Assembly: GCA_007844125.1 (NCBI GenBank)
Contig: CM017558.1
Location: 61,205,791-61,269,790, forward strand
Direction of reading: 5' to 3'
Source of the DNA: Sinonovacula constricta
Taxonomy: Eukaryota > Mollusca > Bivalvia > Cardiida > Solecurtidae
Length of the DNA: 64,000 nucleotides
Shown here: in pieces, positions 48,291 to 59,924 of the stretch
Layout: each line of letters begins with the position of its first letter
How positions within the stretch are numbered: the stretch's first letter is position 1
Made by a program: the position numbers and the translations under genes
Notes under the pieces: model-generated
What the model saw: the letters and a program-made list of their open reading frames with translations, nothing else
What the model was told of the DNA's origin: nothing
Database searches by the model: none

Positions 48291-49852
48291 AGTCAGCTTA
48301 TAAAATTTAATATCTTTCTTAATTTCTTTAATTGTTTATCCCGTATTTTAAGCCGCAAACGTGCTCAGTATGTTTAAAACAGTAAATTATCCACAATACA
48401 TTGCACACCGTATAAAGATGTTCAAAATCCAAACAATCTTCATGAAATAATTATTTTAACCAACTGTTGTGTGTGATGATGATTATGTATCATATTACAT
48501 GTAAATGTCATAGTGACCTTTAACTTTCCCAGATAGGAACGGACAATTGCTCTCAACACCAGAACATATCGTTCCGAACTGTTTAATGTCAATGACATTC
48601 GTACTACACCAAAGATGTTTTACTAGTTGTTTATTAAAAAGGATTACTTTTTAAAAAAAATCAAATTAGGACTATGTGCAAGCTAATCAAAATTGCATAA
48701 ATCAAAATCGTATAGAGTCAAGTACACTTGACAATATGGTGTATCTTGCTGAGCACGTCTAGATTAGGCTTAAGCGAACAGTGAAGATCTAAATCAGCAT
48801 AACAGGATGCTCTCTGGTCCGGATCTATACTGCATTAAGAGATAGTCAGCAGTAAATACGATATGTTCACAAAAGCAGCAGGATACATTATCTTATACAT
48901 TAGCAATGATACATAATGAAGATCTAAATCAATGTTAAATCATTAATACATTTGCTCATCCTTAGTAGAATAAATGGCTATAAAACACAACGACACTGGG
49001 CCAACCAGTCGTAGAACTACCCTTATATTTGCTTAAGCGTTAACAAGTGAGCTATACCACTACAATTTTCTACGACGTGATATGTCACAGCGCAGGTTCG
49101 AACCGGGGTCCTCCTGTACCTGGAACCGACGGTCGACCGCTACCTGGTCCGGTTTTAAATTATTTTCAAGTTTATCACTAATAAAGTGGTTCCGAAACAT
49201 CCTAATACTTTGGACTTTTATTTTAAAAAATGGCTGATGTCAGATAAATTCTAAATAATGATAATATGTTTTGAACATACAGGGGTAACAAATCCCCCGA
49301 CAGTTTATTCGTTTTGTAGCCCAGGTGGGGTTTTGATACATATATAGGTAAATGTGCTACTATAGGAGCTAGAAGGATAAACATTGTGGCTGTCGCCCTT
49401 GGCCGAGCGGTTTGACTCAAACAATCGTCTCGGGTCGTCTAAGTTCTTCCACCCAAAAATTAGCTGGACGTCGTTAACATGACCTTAATATAATAACTGT
49501 GTCTGTTCTAGGTTAGAAGATAGATATAAACAATTGTGTAACAAGTTCTCAGTTTTTCGTTCATGCCGCTCTGACGATAAGCTAATGGTACATGCTCTGC
49601 TAGATACACTTGATTCTAAAATAGCTTGCAGTTCTGCAGTACGACACGAAGGATCGAAAATAGGTTATGTTTACGTTTACATGTAGCTCGTACATTGCGT
49701 ATACTCCTCGTGTTTACATCACGCTAACAAACAGGCATTTTATTTACATAGCAAAAAAGATGCTTACAACTGTTACGTTGTCATGGTATGCTTGTTCTAT
49801 TTGGTAATACAGTTTGATTTTAATTCCAAAATACTGAAAATAGTCTGATTAC
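48291..49852. other. Unit 2 intergenic, before the minisatellite
   Basis: Counterpart of 26,250-27,900. Includes a GGTTCGAACC (B-box-like) patch at about 49,090 and a tRNA-like start at 49,390. No gene recognised. Confidence 0.4.
49390..49430 (+). repeat. Truncated tRNA-like fragment (unit 2)
   Basis: GTCGCCCTTGGCCGAGCGGT is followed directly by CAAACAATCG, whereas unit 1 has roughly 100 extra bases at this point. The remaining A-box-like part is closer to a true tRNA than in unit 1. Confidence 0.4.
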
Positions 49853-51585
49853 ACTACTATTACTACTACTACTACTACTACTAATACTAATACTACTACT
49901 ACTACATCCTCCGCAACACACACACGTATACACCCGCAAACGCACGCAACCTCACACGTACACACACACACACTCACACACACGTACACACCCGCACACG
50001 CACACATACACACGTACCCACACAAGTACACACCCGCACACGCACTCACACACAAGTACACATCCGCACACGCATTCACACACAAGTACACACCCACACA
50101 CAAACACACGTACACACCCGCACACGCACTCACACACAAGTACACACCCGCACACGCACTCACACACAAGTACACACCCGCACACGCACTCACACACAAG
50201 AACACACCCGCACACGCACTCACACACAAGTACACACCCGCACACGCACTCAAACACAAGTACACACCCGCACACGCACTCACACACACGTGCACACCGC
50301 ACACGCACTCACACAGACGTACACACTCTCACACGCACTCAAACACACGTACACACCCGCACACGCACTCAAACACAAGTACACACCCGCACACGCACTC
50401 GCACACACGTGCACACCGCACACGCACTCACACAGACGTACACACTCTCACACGCACTCAAACACACGTACACACCCGCACACGCACTCACACACATGTA
50501 CACACCCTCACACGCACTCACACACACGTACACACCCTCACAAGCACCTACACACAAGAACACACCCGCACACGCACTCACACACAAGTACACACACGCA
50601 CTCACACACAAGTTCACACCCGCACACGCACTCACATACAAGTACACACCCGCACACGCACTCACACACAAGGACATACCCGCACACGCACTCACACACA
50701 AGTACACACCCGCACACGCACTCAAACACACGTACACACCCACACACGCACTCACACACACGTACACACCCGCACATGCACTCACACACACGTACACACC
50801 CGCACACGCACTCACATACACGTACACACCTGCACACGCACTCACAGACACGTACACACCCGCACAGGCACTCACACACACGTACACACCGCACTCACAC
50901 ACATGTACACACCCGCACTCACACACATGTACACACCCGCACACGAAATCACACACATGTACACACCCGCACACGCACTCACACACATGTACACACCCGC
51001 ACACGCACTCACACACATGTACACATCCGCACACGCACTCACACACACGTACACACCCGCACACGCACTCACACACATGTACACACCCGCAAACGCACTC
51101 ACACACATGTACACACCCGCACACGCACTCACACACATGTACACACCCGCACACGCACTCACACACAAGTACACACCCGCACACGCACTCACAGACACGT
51201 ACACACCCGCACACGTACTAACACACGTACACACCCGCACACGCAAAGCACTCACACACACGTACACACCCGCACACGCACTCACACACACGTACACACT
51301 CGCACACGCACTCACACGTACACCCTTGCACACATACACACACACGTACACACACGTACACACCCGTACACGCACGCACACACGTAAACACACGTACACA
51401 CCCGCACACGCACGCACACACGAACACACACACGTACACACCCGCACACGCACGCACACACGTACACATCCGCAAACGCACGCACACACGTACACACCAG
51501 CAAACGCACCCACGCACATACACGTACACACACACACGTATACACACACACACACGTACACACACACACACACACACACACAAAG
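49853..51585. repeat. (ACT)n and 30-bp CA-rich minisatellite, unit 2
   Basis: A short ACT tract (49,853-49,905), then about 1.67 kb of the 30-bp unit, here often with the CACACACAAGTACACACCCG variant. Long frames on both strands are repeat artefacts. Confidence 0.95.
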
Positions 51586-52662
51586 AAACGTTCTTTTTTT
51601 CGCAATAATGTATTAGCTGCGCTAATAAATACGCTGTGTAGCGAACTTTTAAATGGCACATGAGCAGTTATAATAATTACATATGAGCACGATTATATGT
51701 TGATGGAAATCGCAGTCAGTCTCATAACTGCATATACCAAGAGTGTATTTTGTAACGTAGATGCATCTTATGATTAGCAATTGCGTTGGATAGGATGTTG
51801 CAATTCGGGGTGATTAAGTTCATTCGAAAGAGGGCGACACGGAAAGTTGAAGTGTTTTGTTTATTTGTTAAGCAAGTATCATAATGTAGTTCACTTATAA
51901 AGTGCATATCAAAGAAAACTGATCTGCAAAAGTTGTCCTCTCTTATTTCGCTGGAAATTATAACCTAGGTGTCGTTTGAGCACTTTCAATAAACCAGATA
52001 ATACACAAGGCAACAGAGGCCAGTTAACTGTATTAAACGTTAAACTAGTTAGGGCGCAGTTATAAATAATACAGCCAATTCAGTACACTAAATGGCGGAG
52101 GTAAAACGTTCAAAGAATATGTTCTTGGAAGTTTGTCGCATTTGTTTGTTAAAAAGGATACACAGTTGCTATCTTTGCTTTTAAATTCAACTTTAACAGT
52201 GTAGCTTTTATAATGGTTGAACAATACCTTTGGTGCAAAGTTTACATGATCAGTATGCAGGTTACTTTTGCGGAACATTGTGAACTGTATTTGCTCTGGA
52301 TACTGAACAGGAAATGGCTATTAAATGCTGGTAACAAATAAAACACAATGAGGAGCATTTATTAAATTTCCAACAGGTTTAAATAAATAAGCACTAGCGT
52401 GCATTAACTGTATACACAAACTTGTCTTATCTCGTACTTATTTTTACCACAGAAAAGTGTAAACCCGAGTTTGCAAGAGGTACATCCGGAAAATTAATAA
52501 CATGAAAACACTGGAGGGATTGTGGCATTTTATAAAATAGAACCTTGTTTAAAACTGGTATATTTGAAGTTGAAATATTAATCATTTGAAAGTTATAGCA
52601 ATTAACGAAAACTTATTGTTTGATAACGGGAATCTGTGCAAAATATCGTGCACTAACTGCTT
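51586..52662. other. Unit 2 intergenic
   Basis: Homologous with unit 1 to about 52,265, then unit 2-specific AT-rich sequence. No gene recognised. Confidence 0.45.
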
Positions 52663-53157
52663 TTCGTGGAGTCTCTCTACCGTGTAGTCTCCCTTCTGTG
52701 GAGTCTCCCTTCTGTGGAGTCTCACTTCCTCGTAGTCTCCCTTCCGTGGAGTCTCCCTTCTGTGGAGTCTCCCTTCTGTGGAGTCTCCCTTCCGTGTAGT
52801 CTCCCTTCCGTGGAGTCTCCCTTCCGTGGAGTCTCCCTTCTGTGGAGTGTCCCTTCTGTGGAGTCTCCCTTCCGTAGAGTCTCCCTTCCGTGGAGTCTCC
52901 CTTCTGTGGAGTCTCCCTTCTGTGGAGTCTCCCTTCCGTGGAGTCTCCCTTCTGTGGAGTCTCCCTTCTGTGGAGTCTCCCTTCCGTGAAGTCTCCCTTC
53001 CGTGGAGTCTCCCTTCCGTGGAGTCTCCCTTCTGTGGAGTCTCCCTTCAGTGGAGTCTCCCTTCTGTGGAGTCTCCCTTCTGTGGAGTCTCCCTTCCGTG
53101 AAGTCTCCCTTCCGTGGAGTCTCCCTTCCGTGAAGTCTCCCTTCTGTGGAGTCTCCC
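52663..53157. repeat. 16-bp minisatellite (about 31 copies), unit 2 only
   Basis: The unit is GTCTCCCTTCTGTGGA or GTCTCCCTTCCGTGGA, highly regular. Six-frame openness gives SPFCGVSLLWSLPSVE and its opposite-strand equivalent RRETPQKGDSTEGRLH (16 residues per 48 bp). Not considered coding. Confidence 0.95.
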
Positions 53158-53739
53158 TTAAAGGTGAAACCCGGCAGTTTGGATCCAAGATTTTCTTATA
53201 CAACCAAATAAGTTATTGTTACCAGAACAGATTCCGCTTAATGCTTATTATATACGAGTATATAATACATTATATAAAACAAATCATCACACCCTAATCG
53301 AATTACAAACATGTGTTTTCTGTCTGGGACACGCTGAACAATTAGCTATTTTAAAACTAAGAACACCATGACACGATATATCCTGGTAATTCATTCTCAC
53401 ATACTAGTCACTTTTTAGCAGAAAATCCTAGTGAAGCTTATTTATAGATTTTAAAATAACGAATATTTACAGTGGCTTTATCGAGTTTTACTGTCATGCA
53501 GCTAAGGTGCTTTTAACTATCGTTTTGCTTAGTCCTAAGTTTTCGTTTCTGCACCAGACGTATGAGAAAGCTGGATCTCGGAAGCACGAATGATTGACTC
53601 TGCATGACCTTGACTTATCGCGGTCAGTCGTCATGCCTGTAAAAAGTGGTAGTTGTACAGAAACAAATGCCTATGTCGAATGAGACTAGACGCTTTAATT
53701 GTGTCATGACATGCTTCACATGTTAACATTAATATTCAC
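53158..53739. other. Unit 2-specific non-coding interval
   Basis: AT-rich sequence between the minisatellite and the inverted-repeat element. Nothing recognised. Confidence 0.4.
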
Positions 53740-54255
53740 CCGACGTTTCGGCGGGTTAACAGTTAACACCCCCCCCCCCCCTCCCACCAGTCGAGTATCT
53801 GGGCGGTTTATGAAGTTACGCACAATTACAAGGGAAATTAGCTTTGTAGTAGTACTTTTGAATATATTCAATTCATTTCTAATGAATAACAGGTAAAATG
53901 AAGACATGCGAGAAACTTAACTCAAAATATGAACGACTTAAATCCTGACGTGTATAAGTTTAATCATTTAAAAAAAAATAACCTTGATTGGCGTGGTCAT
54001 AAGATTGTATAACATAGATACTGCGGAAATAAAATATATCCTTCCTAACCAGGGTTAGGTATCGACTTTCTTAGTGTTTTTGGTACTTTTACATTTTCGA
54101 TTTTTGGAACGGAGGTTACGCACGTGCGTAAAGTGCGTAATGGCAGAAACGCGCCTGCCTCCCACCCCCATTTCAAGGAGCATTTACATCGAGAAATACT
54201 AATACTTCGATATAAGTGTTCCTTGAAAAAGGGCGGTTAACCCCCGAAACGTCGG
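53740..54255. mobile_element. 516-bp element bounded by inverted CCGACGTTTCGG repeats (possible)
   Basis: Left end CCGACGTTTCGGCGGGTTAA (53740-) is the near-exact reverse complement of the right end GTTAACCCCCGAAACGTCGG (54236-54255), one base indel in about 20. A C12 run (53,771-53,782) lies inside. The right end coincides with the point where homology with unit 1 restarts. Target duplication not determined. Confidence 0.4.
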
Positions 54256-55454
54256 ATAAATTGTATGCTTTTGAGAACTGTAGTAAGACTTTAAATCTTC
54301 AGAACCGTTTAACATTAGTATTGTTATCTGTTCAAACTAGAATTTCAAGTGATTATATTTTGTATTGCAGAGATGCAAGAGATGTGGATATATGCAGATA
54401 TACATATATGAATGAGGAAATCCGTGCAGAAATATCATTCGGTGACTAGAGGAAAGGTTCGAAAGGGGGAGCGAACTGTTATTAGAACAGTATTCTCATG
54501 ACTTTGCATTATCTATTAGGCCGAGATTTTGGCGATATATTGCAAAAAAGTGTTATATATTTAATAAAATAGTTTCTAATGTCTTAAATATTTTACAGTA
54601 AATATATTCATGTCCTTCGTGGACAAGAACGTATGAATAATTTAAAAACTTTTACTTTTCTGTTGACAATATAATAAACTCACACTTTAGTATAAGTAAA
54701 TACGGTTTTGAACACTGTCTATATTGTCAGACAGAACAAACCGCGATAAAAACACTCTAAAAATTTATTTCATTTCAAATAAGCACGATAGTGATCTATG
54801 TTAAAATAGATATCAACGTCAGAGCGAGTTACCCGCATGATATTATGTAACCTCAAAAGTCAGTTGTCACGTGGTTTTGTTTGTTAAAACTGCAGCGTGG
54901 CTCAGATAGGAACACAACAGAACATACTTTTATTCAGATTTGTACTCATATACATCATCGTATTATATATATATATAATATACAAATATAGTATCCGGTT
55001 AAGTCATTAATATGGAAGCAAAGAAATAATGACTAGATATTAGGCTTTTTTTATGTGAAAGTTGCATTATAAAAATAAATAAATAAAAGAAACAACATTA
55101 GAGAATGAACTTTATGTATTACAAACGCTTATGTTCCTTCTTACTAAGATAAGAAACATGTTTGCAATAAGGAATTGGGGTCTATGTTTCACTATTCACA
55201 CTGATCTAGGGCATCAATGAGCAGCAATTTGCTAGACCTTTTCGGTGACCTATTTGATTATTTGAGAAAAAATATTTTGATACAAAGTATGGGAGAAGTG
55301 CCATTAGTATTATTTTTCTAATATAAAGATACTGTTGAACTAGTAGTATACAGCTGTTGTCATGTTTATATTTGTCGGAATAACAGTATTTGAAACTTAA
55401 ACTGAAAACAGAAAAAAAAACAGAAACTATTTGACCAGGAGAAGATTTACAAAC
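54256..55454. other. Unit 2 region upstream of the signal exon
   Basis: Counterpart of 35,607-36,805, with small indels. No gene recognised. Confidence 0.45.
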
Positions 55455-55527
55455 ATGTTGCTGTTTGTTTCAATTCTTGGATATATTAAATTGTTCTTCA
55501 ACTCGTGTATTGTGGAGAGATTTACTT
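55455..55527 (+). CDS. Orphan first exon coding a signal peptide (unit 2)
   Basis: Identical in predicted protein (MLLFVSILGYIKLFFNSCIV, then ERFT) and donor (GTGAGT, phase 1) to the unit 1 copy, while the surrounding sequence has several changes. No downstream exon recognised before the satellite. Confidence 0.45.
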
Positions 55528-55718
55528 GTGAGTAAAAAAACAACAACATATGTCTTCACTACAACCATCATCAATGCATATTTTTTTAATTTATACTAAA
55601 CAACATTATAACGTCTTTCATTATCATACTTCTCACCAACATCATCATTAACACCACAATCATTATCATCACCACCATGATCAAAAACATAGGAAACTGA
55701 TTACCATCACTACCAACA

Positions 55719-55766
<48 letters not shown>

Positions 55767-55878
55767 AATCATCAACGTCATCATCATCAGCAGCATCATC
55801 GTCATCACCATCATCATCATCGCCATCACCATCATCATCATCATCATCATCATCATAATCATCATCATCATATGATCA
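55719..55878. repeat. (ATC)n trinucleotide tract, unit 2
   Basis: CATCATCAT runs with CATCACCAT and CAGCAGCAT interruptions, length slightly different from unit 1. Confidence 0.95.
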
Positions 55879-55927
55879 ACAATAGAGATCAGAAATGATT
55901 GTGTTATTGAGTCAACTTCATGTCCTG

Positions 55928-58436
55928 TTATTAATCATGTTGTTTTAGTCATGTTATTTTAGCCTTGTTGTTTTGGTCATGTTGGTCATATTGTTTTGGT
56001 CTTGTTGTCTTGGTTATTTTTTTATCTTGTTGCTTTGGCCTTGTTGTTTTGGTCATGTTGTTTTGGTCTTGTTGTTTTTGTTATTTTTTATCTTGTTGCT
56101 TTGGCCTTGTTGTTTTGGTCATGTTGTTTTGGTCATGTTGTAATGATCATGTTGTTTTGGTCATGTTGTGTTTGTCATATTGTTTTGGTCATGTTGTTTT
56201 TGGTCAAGTTGTTTTGATCATATTGTTCTGATCGTGCTGTTTTGGCCTTGTTGTTTGGGTCATGTTGTTTTGGTCATGTTGTTTTGGTCATGTTGTTTTG
56301 GCCTTGTTGTGTTGGCCTTGTTGTTTGGGTCATGTTGTTTGGTCATGTTGTTTTTGGTCATGTTGTTTTGGTCATGTTGTTTTTGGTCATGTTGTTTTGG
56401 GTCATGTTGTTTTGGTCTTGTTGTTTTGGTCATGTTGTTTTGTTCATGTTGTTTGGATCATGTTGTTTTGGTCATGTTGTTTTGGTCATGTTGTTTTGGC
56501 TTTGTTGTTTTGGCTTTGTTGTTTTGGTCATGTTGTTTTGGTCAAGCTGTTTTTGATCTTGTTGTTTTGGTCATGTTGTTTTGGTAATGTAGGTTTGGTC
56601 ATGTTGTTTTGGTCAAATTGTTTTGGTCATGTTGTTTTGGCCTTGTTGCTTTGGTCTTGTTGTTTTGGTCTTGTTTTGGTCTTGTTGTTTTGGTCTTGTT
56701 TAGGTCATGTTGTTTTGGCCTTGTTGCTTTGGTCTTGTTGTTTTGGTCTTGTTTTGGTCTTGTTGTTTTGGTCTTGTTTTGGTCTTGTTGTTTTGGTCTT
56801 GTTTTGGTCATGTTGTTTTGGTCAAGTTGTTTTTGATCTTTTTGTTTTGTTAATGTAGGTTTGGTCTTGTTGTTTGGGTCATGTTGTTTTGGTCAAGTTG
56901 TTTGGTCATGTTGTTTTGGCCTTGTTGTTTTTGGTCATGTTGTTTTGGATGGTCATGTTGTTTTGATCATGTTGTTTTGGTCTTGTTGTTTTAGTTATGT
57001 TGTTTTGGTCCTGTTGTTTAGGTCAAGTTGTTTTGGTCATGTTGTTTTGACCTTGTTGTTTTGGTCATGTTGTTTTGGTCTTGTTTTGGTCTTGTTGTTT
57101 TGGTCATGTTGTTTTGGCCTTGTTGTTTTGGTCATGTTGTTTTGGCCTTGTTGTTTTGGTCTTGTTGTTTTGGTCTTGTTTTGGTCTTGTTGTTTTGGTC
57201 TTGTTGTTTTGGTCATGTTGTTTGGATCATGTTGTTTTGATCGTGTTGTTTTGGTCATGTTTATTTCGCTTTGTTGTTTTGGCCTTGTTGTTTTGGTCAT
57301 GTTCTTCTTGATTTTGTTGTTTTGGTCATTTTGTTTTGGTAATGTAGGTTTGGTCATGTTGTTTTGGTCATGTTGTTTTGGCCTTGTTGTTTTGGTCTTA
57401 TTGTTTTGGTCTTGTTTTGGTCTTGTTGTTTTGGTCTTGTTGTGGTCAAGTTGTTTTGGTCAAGTTCTTTTTGATGTTGTTGTTTTGGTCATTTTGTTTT
57501 GGTAATGTAGGTTTGGTCATGTTGTTTTGGTCAAGTTCTTTTGGTCATGTTGTTTTGGCCTTGTTGTTTTGGTCATGTTGTTTTGATCATGTTGTTTTGA
57601 TCATGTTGTTTTTGTCTTGTTGTTTTGGTCTTGTTGTTTTGGTTATGTTGTTTTGGCCATGTTGTTTTGGTCATGTTGTTTTGGTCTTGTTTTGGTCTTG
57701 TTGTTTTGGTCATGTTGTTTTGGCCTTGTTGTTTTGGTCATGTTGTTTTGGCCTTGTTGTTTTGGTCTTGTTGTTTTGGTCTTGTTTTGGTCTTGTTGTT
57801 TTGGTCTTGTTGTTTTTGTCATGTTGTTTGGATCATGTTGTTTTGATCGTGTTGTTTTGGTCATGTTTATTTCGCTTTGTTGTTTTGGCCTTGTTGTTTT
57901 GGTCATGTTCTTCTTGATTTTGTTGTTTTGGTCATTTTGTTTTGGTAATGTAGGTTTGGTCATGTTGTTTTGGTCATGTTGTTTTGGCCTTGTTGTTTTG
58001 GTCTAATTGTTTTGGTCTTGTTTTGGTCTTGTTGTTTTGGTCTTGTTGTGGTCAAGTTGTTTTGGTCAAGTTCTTTTTGATGTTGTTGTTTTGGTCATTT
58101 TGTTTTGGTAATGTAGGTTTGGTCATGTTGTTTTGGTCAAGTTCTTTTGGTCATGTTGTTTTGGCCTTGTTGTTTTGGTCATGTTGTTTTGATCATGTTG
58201 TTTTGATCATGTTGTTTTTGTCTTGTTGTTTTGGTCTTGTTGTTTTGGTTATGTTGTTTTGGCCATGTTGTTTTGATCATATTCTTTTGATCATATTGTT
58301 TTGGCCTTTTTGATTTGATCATGTTGTTTTGGTCATGTTGTTTTGGTCATGTTGATAAGAGCATGTTGTTTTGGTCATGTTGTTTTGGTCATATTCTTTT
58401 GTTCATGTTGTTTTGTTTATGTTGTTTTGGTCATTG
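55928..58436. repeat. 14-bp satellite, unit 3 array with a 606-bp higher-order repeat
   Basis: Matches the unit 2 array at a constant offset near 18,652 bp, with the same irregular units in the same order and the same 606-bp internal duplication (about 57,037 and 57,643). Confidence 0.95.
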
Positions 58437-59674
58437 TACGGAAGGGGTCCTACAGAAAATGACCTTATACAGGAAACACAATGTCACTGAATTGTGTCAC
58501 TATTACAGTTCTATACCATCTACAAGATATCTTTATGTATCAATGCTTTACCAAGTAAACAGCATCCATGATTGAGGTATTTAAACATGATATTGGTGCA
58601 ATTAGTGCTCGTAATAAACCCGAATAAAATTACTCTGCCAAATGCTGTTTAAAAGAAAAAAGTCTGCCAATATTTGTTTTATAAATTTAACCCGTGCGAA
58701 AATCTCATTTTGAAAGTTTATATATTTGTATTTCCGCATTCATAAGTAAATGTATTTGTAACCCTGGGTTAAGTGGACAAATTACAAAATTGGTTTATAT
58801 AATAGATTCATTTGACATTTCGACAGGTACTACACAAAACATTTTACATTTTATTGGTATACGGCCAGTATGTAAAACTGTGTAAAGCATTACATTTCTA
58901 ATATAAAACACAACACACGCGAGCACGCACGCACACACACACACATGCATATATATATATATATAACATGCATGAATAGATAAATTTAAATTCCAGAAAG
59001 AAAAAATCGATACACATATCAGAGCAAGCATAAAAATGGTAACAACTTATTCATTTTAATGGCGTGATGTTAAACTTTTAATCGCGTTTGTTTGTTATTT
59101 TACCTTCAATCTGTTTTAGCAGAACTATTTTTAATATTTTTAGGATTTCTCAATTTTCGCTAGAAGTAATTCTTAATGTGTATAAACTGCTACAGGACTA
59201 CAAAATACATCGGCTATAAACTGGTACATGAAACAAATGATACAATATACATATAACTTTATCTCCACACCCAGACAAAAAAGAGAAATACAGTGATTGT
59301 AAAACAGTGTCACACTATTGTTCTGAGACTCTTTTGCTGACTGACCATTTCAAGGTAATAATTGTTGTGTTTGTTTTTCTTATGTCTCGTCACAATTGTG
59401 TTGTAACGTTTACTGGCGTATGAATACCTTAGTCGTATGCTTTTTTAAATTTTACTCCATCTTGTAGTACTAATAGGATGTTATCATTTTCTTTTGATTA
59501 CTATTTAACATGTATATGCGTATAATCAAATGCAAAATATGTTGTTTTACCATTTTCTTCAGTCAAGTATATCAATTATATAAGAGGGACTATATTTTAT
59601 GTGTCATAAAAAAATTGTTTGAGGTTACAGTCTCTGTTGTAGTCAAACTTAAGAATTCCATGCCAGGTTTTCCG
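58437..59674. other. 3' flank of innexin copy 3
   Basis: Counterpart of 39,785-41,052, with an (AC)n(AT)n tract at about 58,920-58,966. No gene recognised. Confidence 0.5.
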
Positions 59675-59924
59675 CTATAGACGACTGGTTTCATTCGCCT
59701 TGTCATCATCTGGCTGGTACACCCGACCTCTCACCGCCACCATGCGCATGTTCCACATAGTAGTAACTGCATCCCTGACAACGTGATCTGACGAATTTGA
59801 ACCAATCATCTTGAGCGCCATTACCCCGTCCTCGCCGACGAGGGAAGAAAACTCGTGCAGTTCGTGATCAGCGACCATGTGGGGGTTAATCTCCTCTGAC
59901 AGGAACAAGGTCTTTGAGACGAAC
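59675..59924 (-). CDS. Innexin copy 3, C-terminal exon
   Basis: Follows acceptor TTTTGTGCAG, completes the split Arg codon and encodes the cytoplasmic tail ending NETSRL. Confidence 0.9.

Larger units (their letters stand above)
37276..55927. repeat. Segmental duplication, unit 2
   Basis: Complete unit from satellite to satellite. Equivalent points in unit 3 lie about 18,620-18,652 bp to the right. The satellites of units 2 and 3 are nearly identical base by base. Confidence 0.92.

Noticed and set aside
52613..53203. 196-codon minus-strand frame of RRETPQKGDSTEGRLH repeats
   Set aside because: Product of the 16-bp minisatellite; unique to unit 2 and equally open on the other strand.
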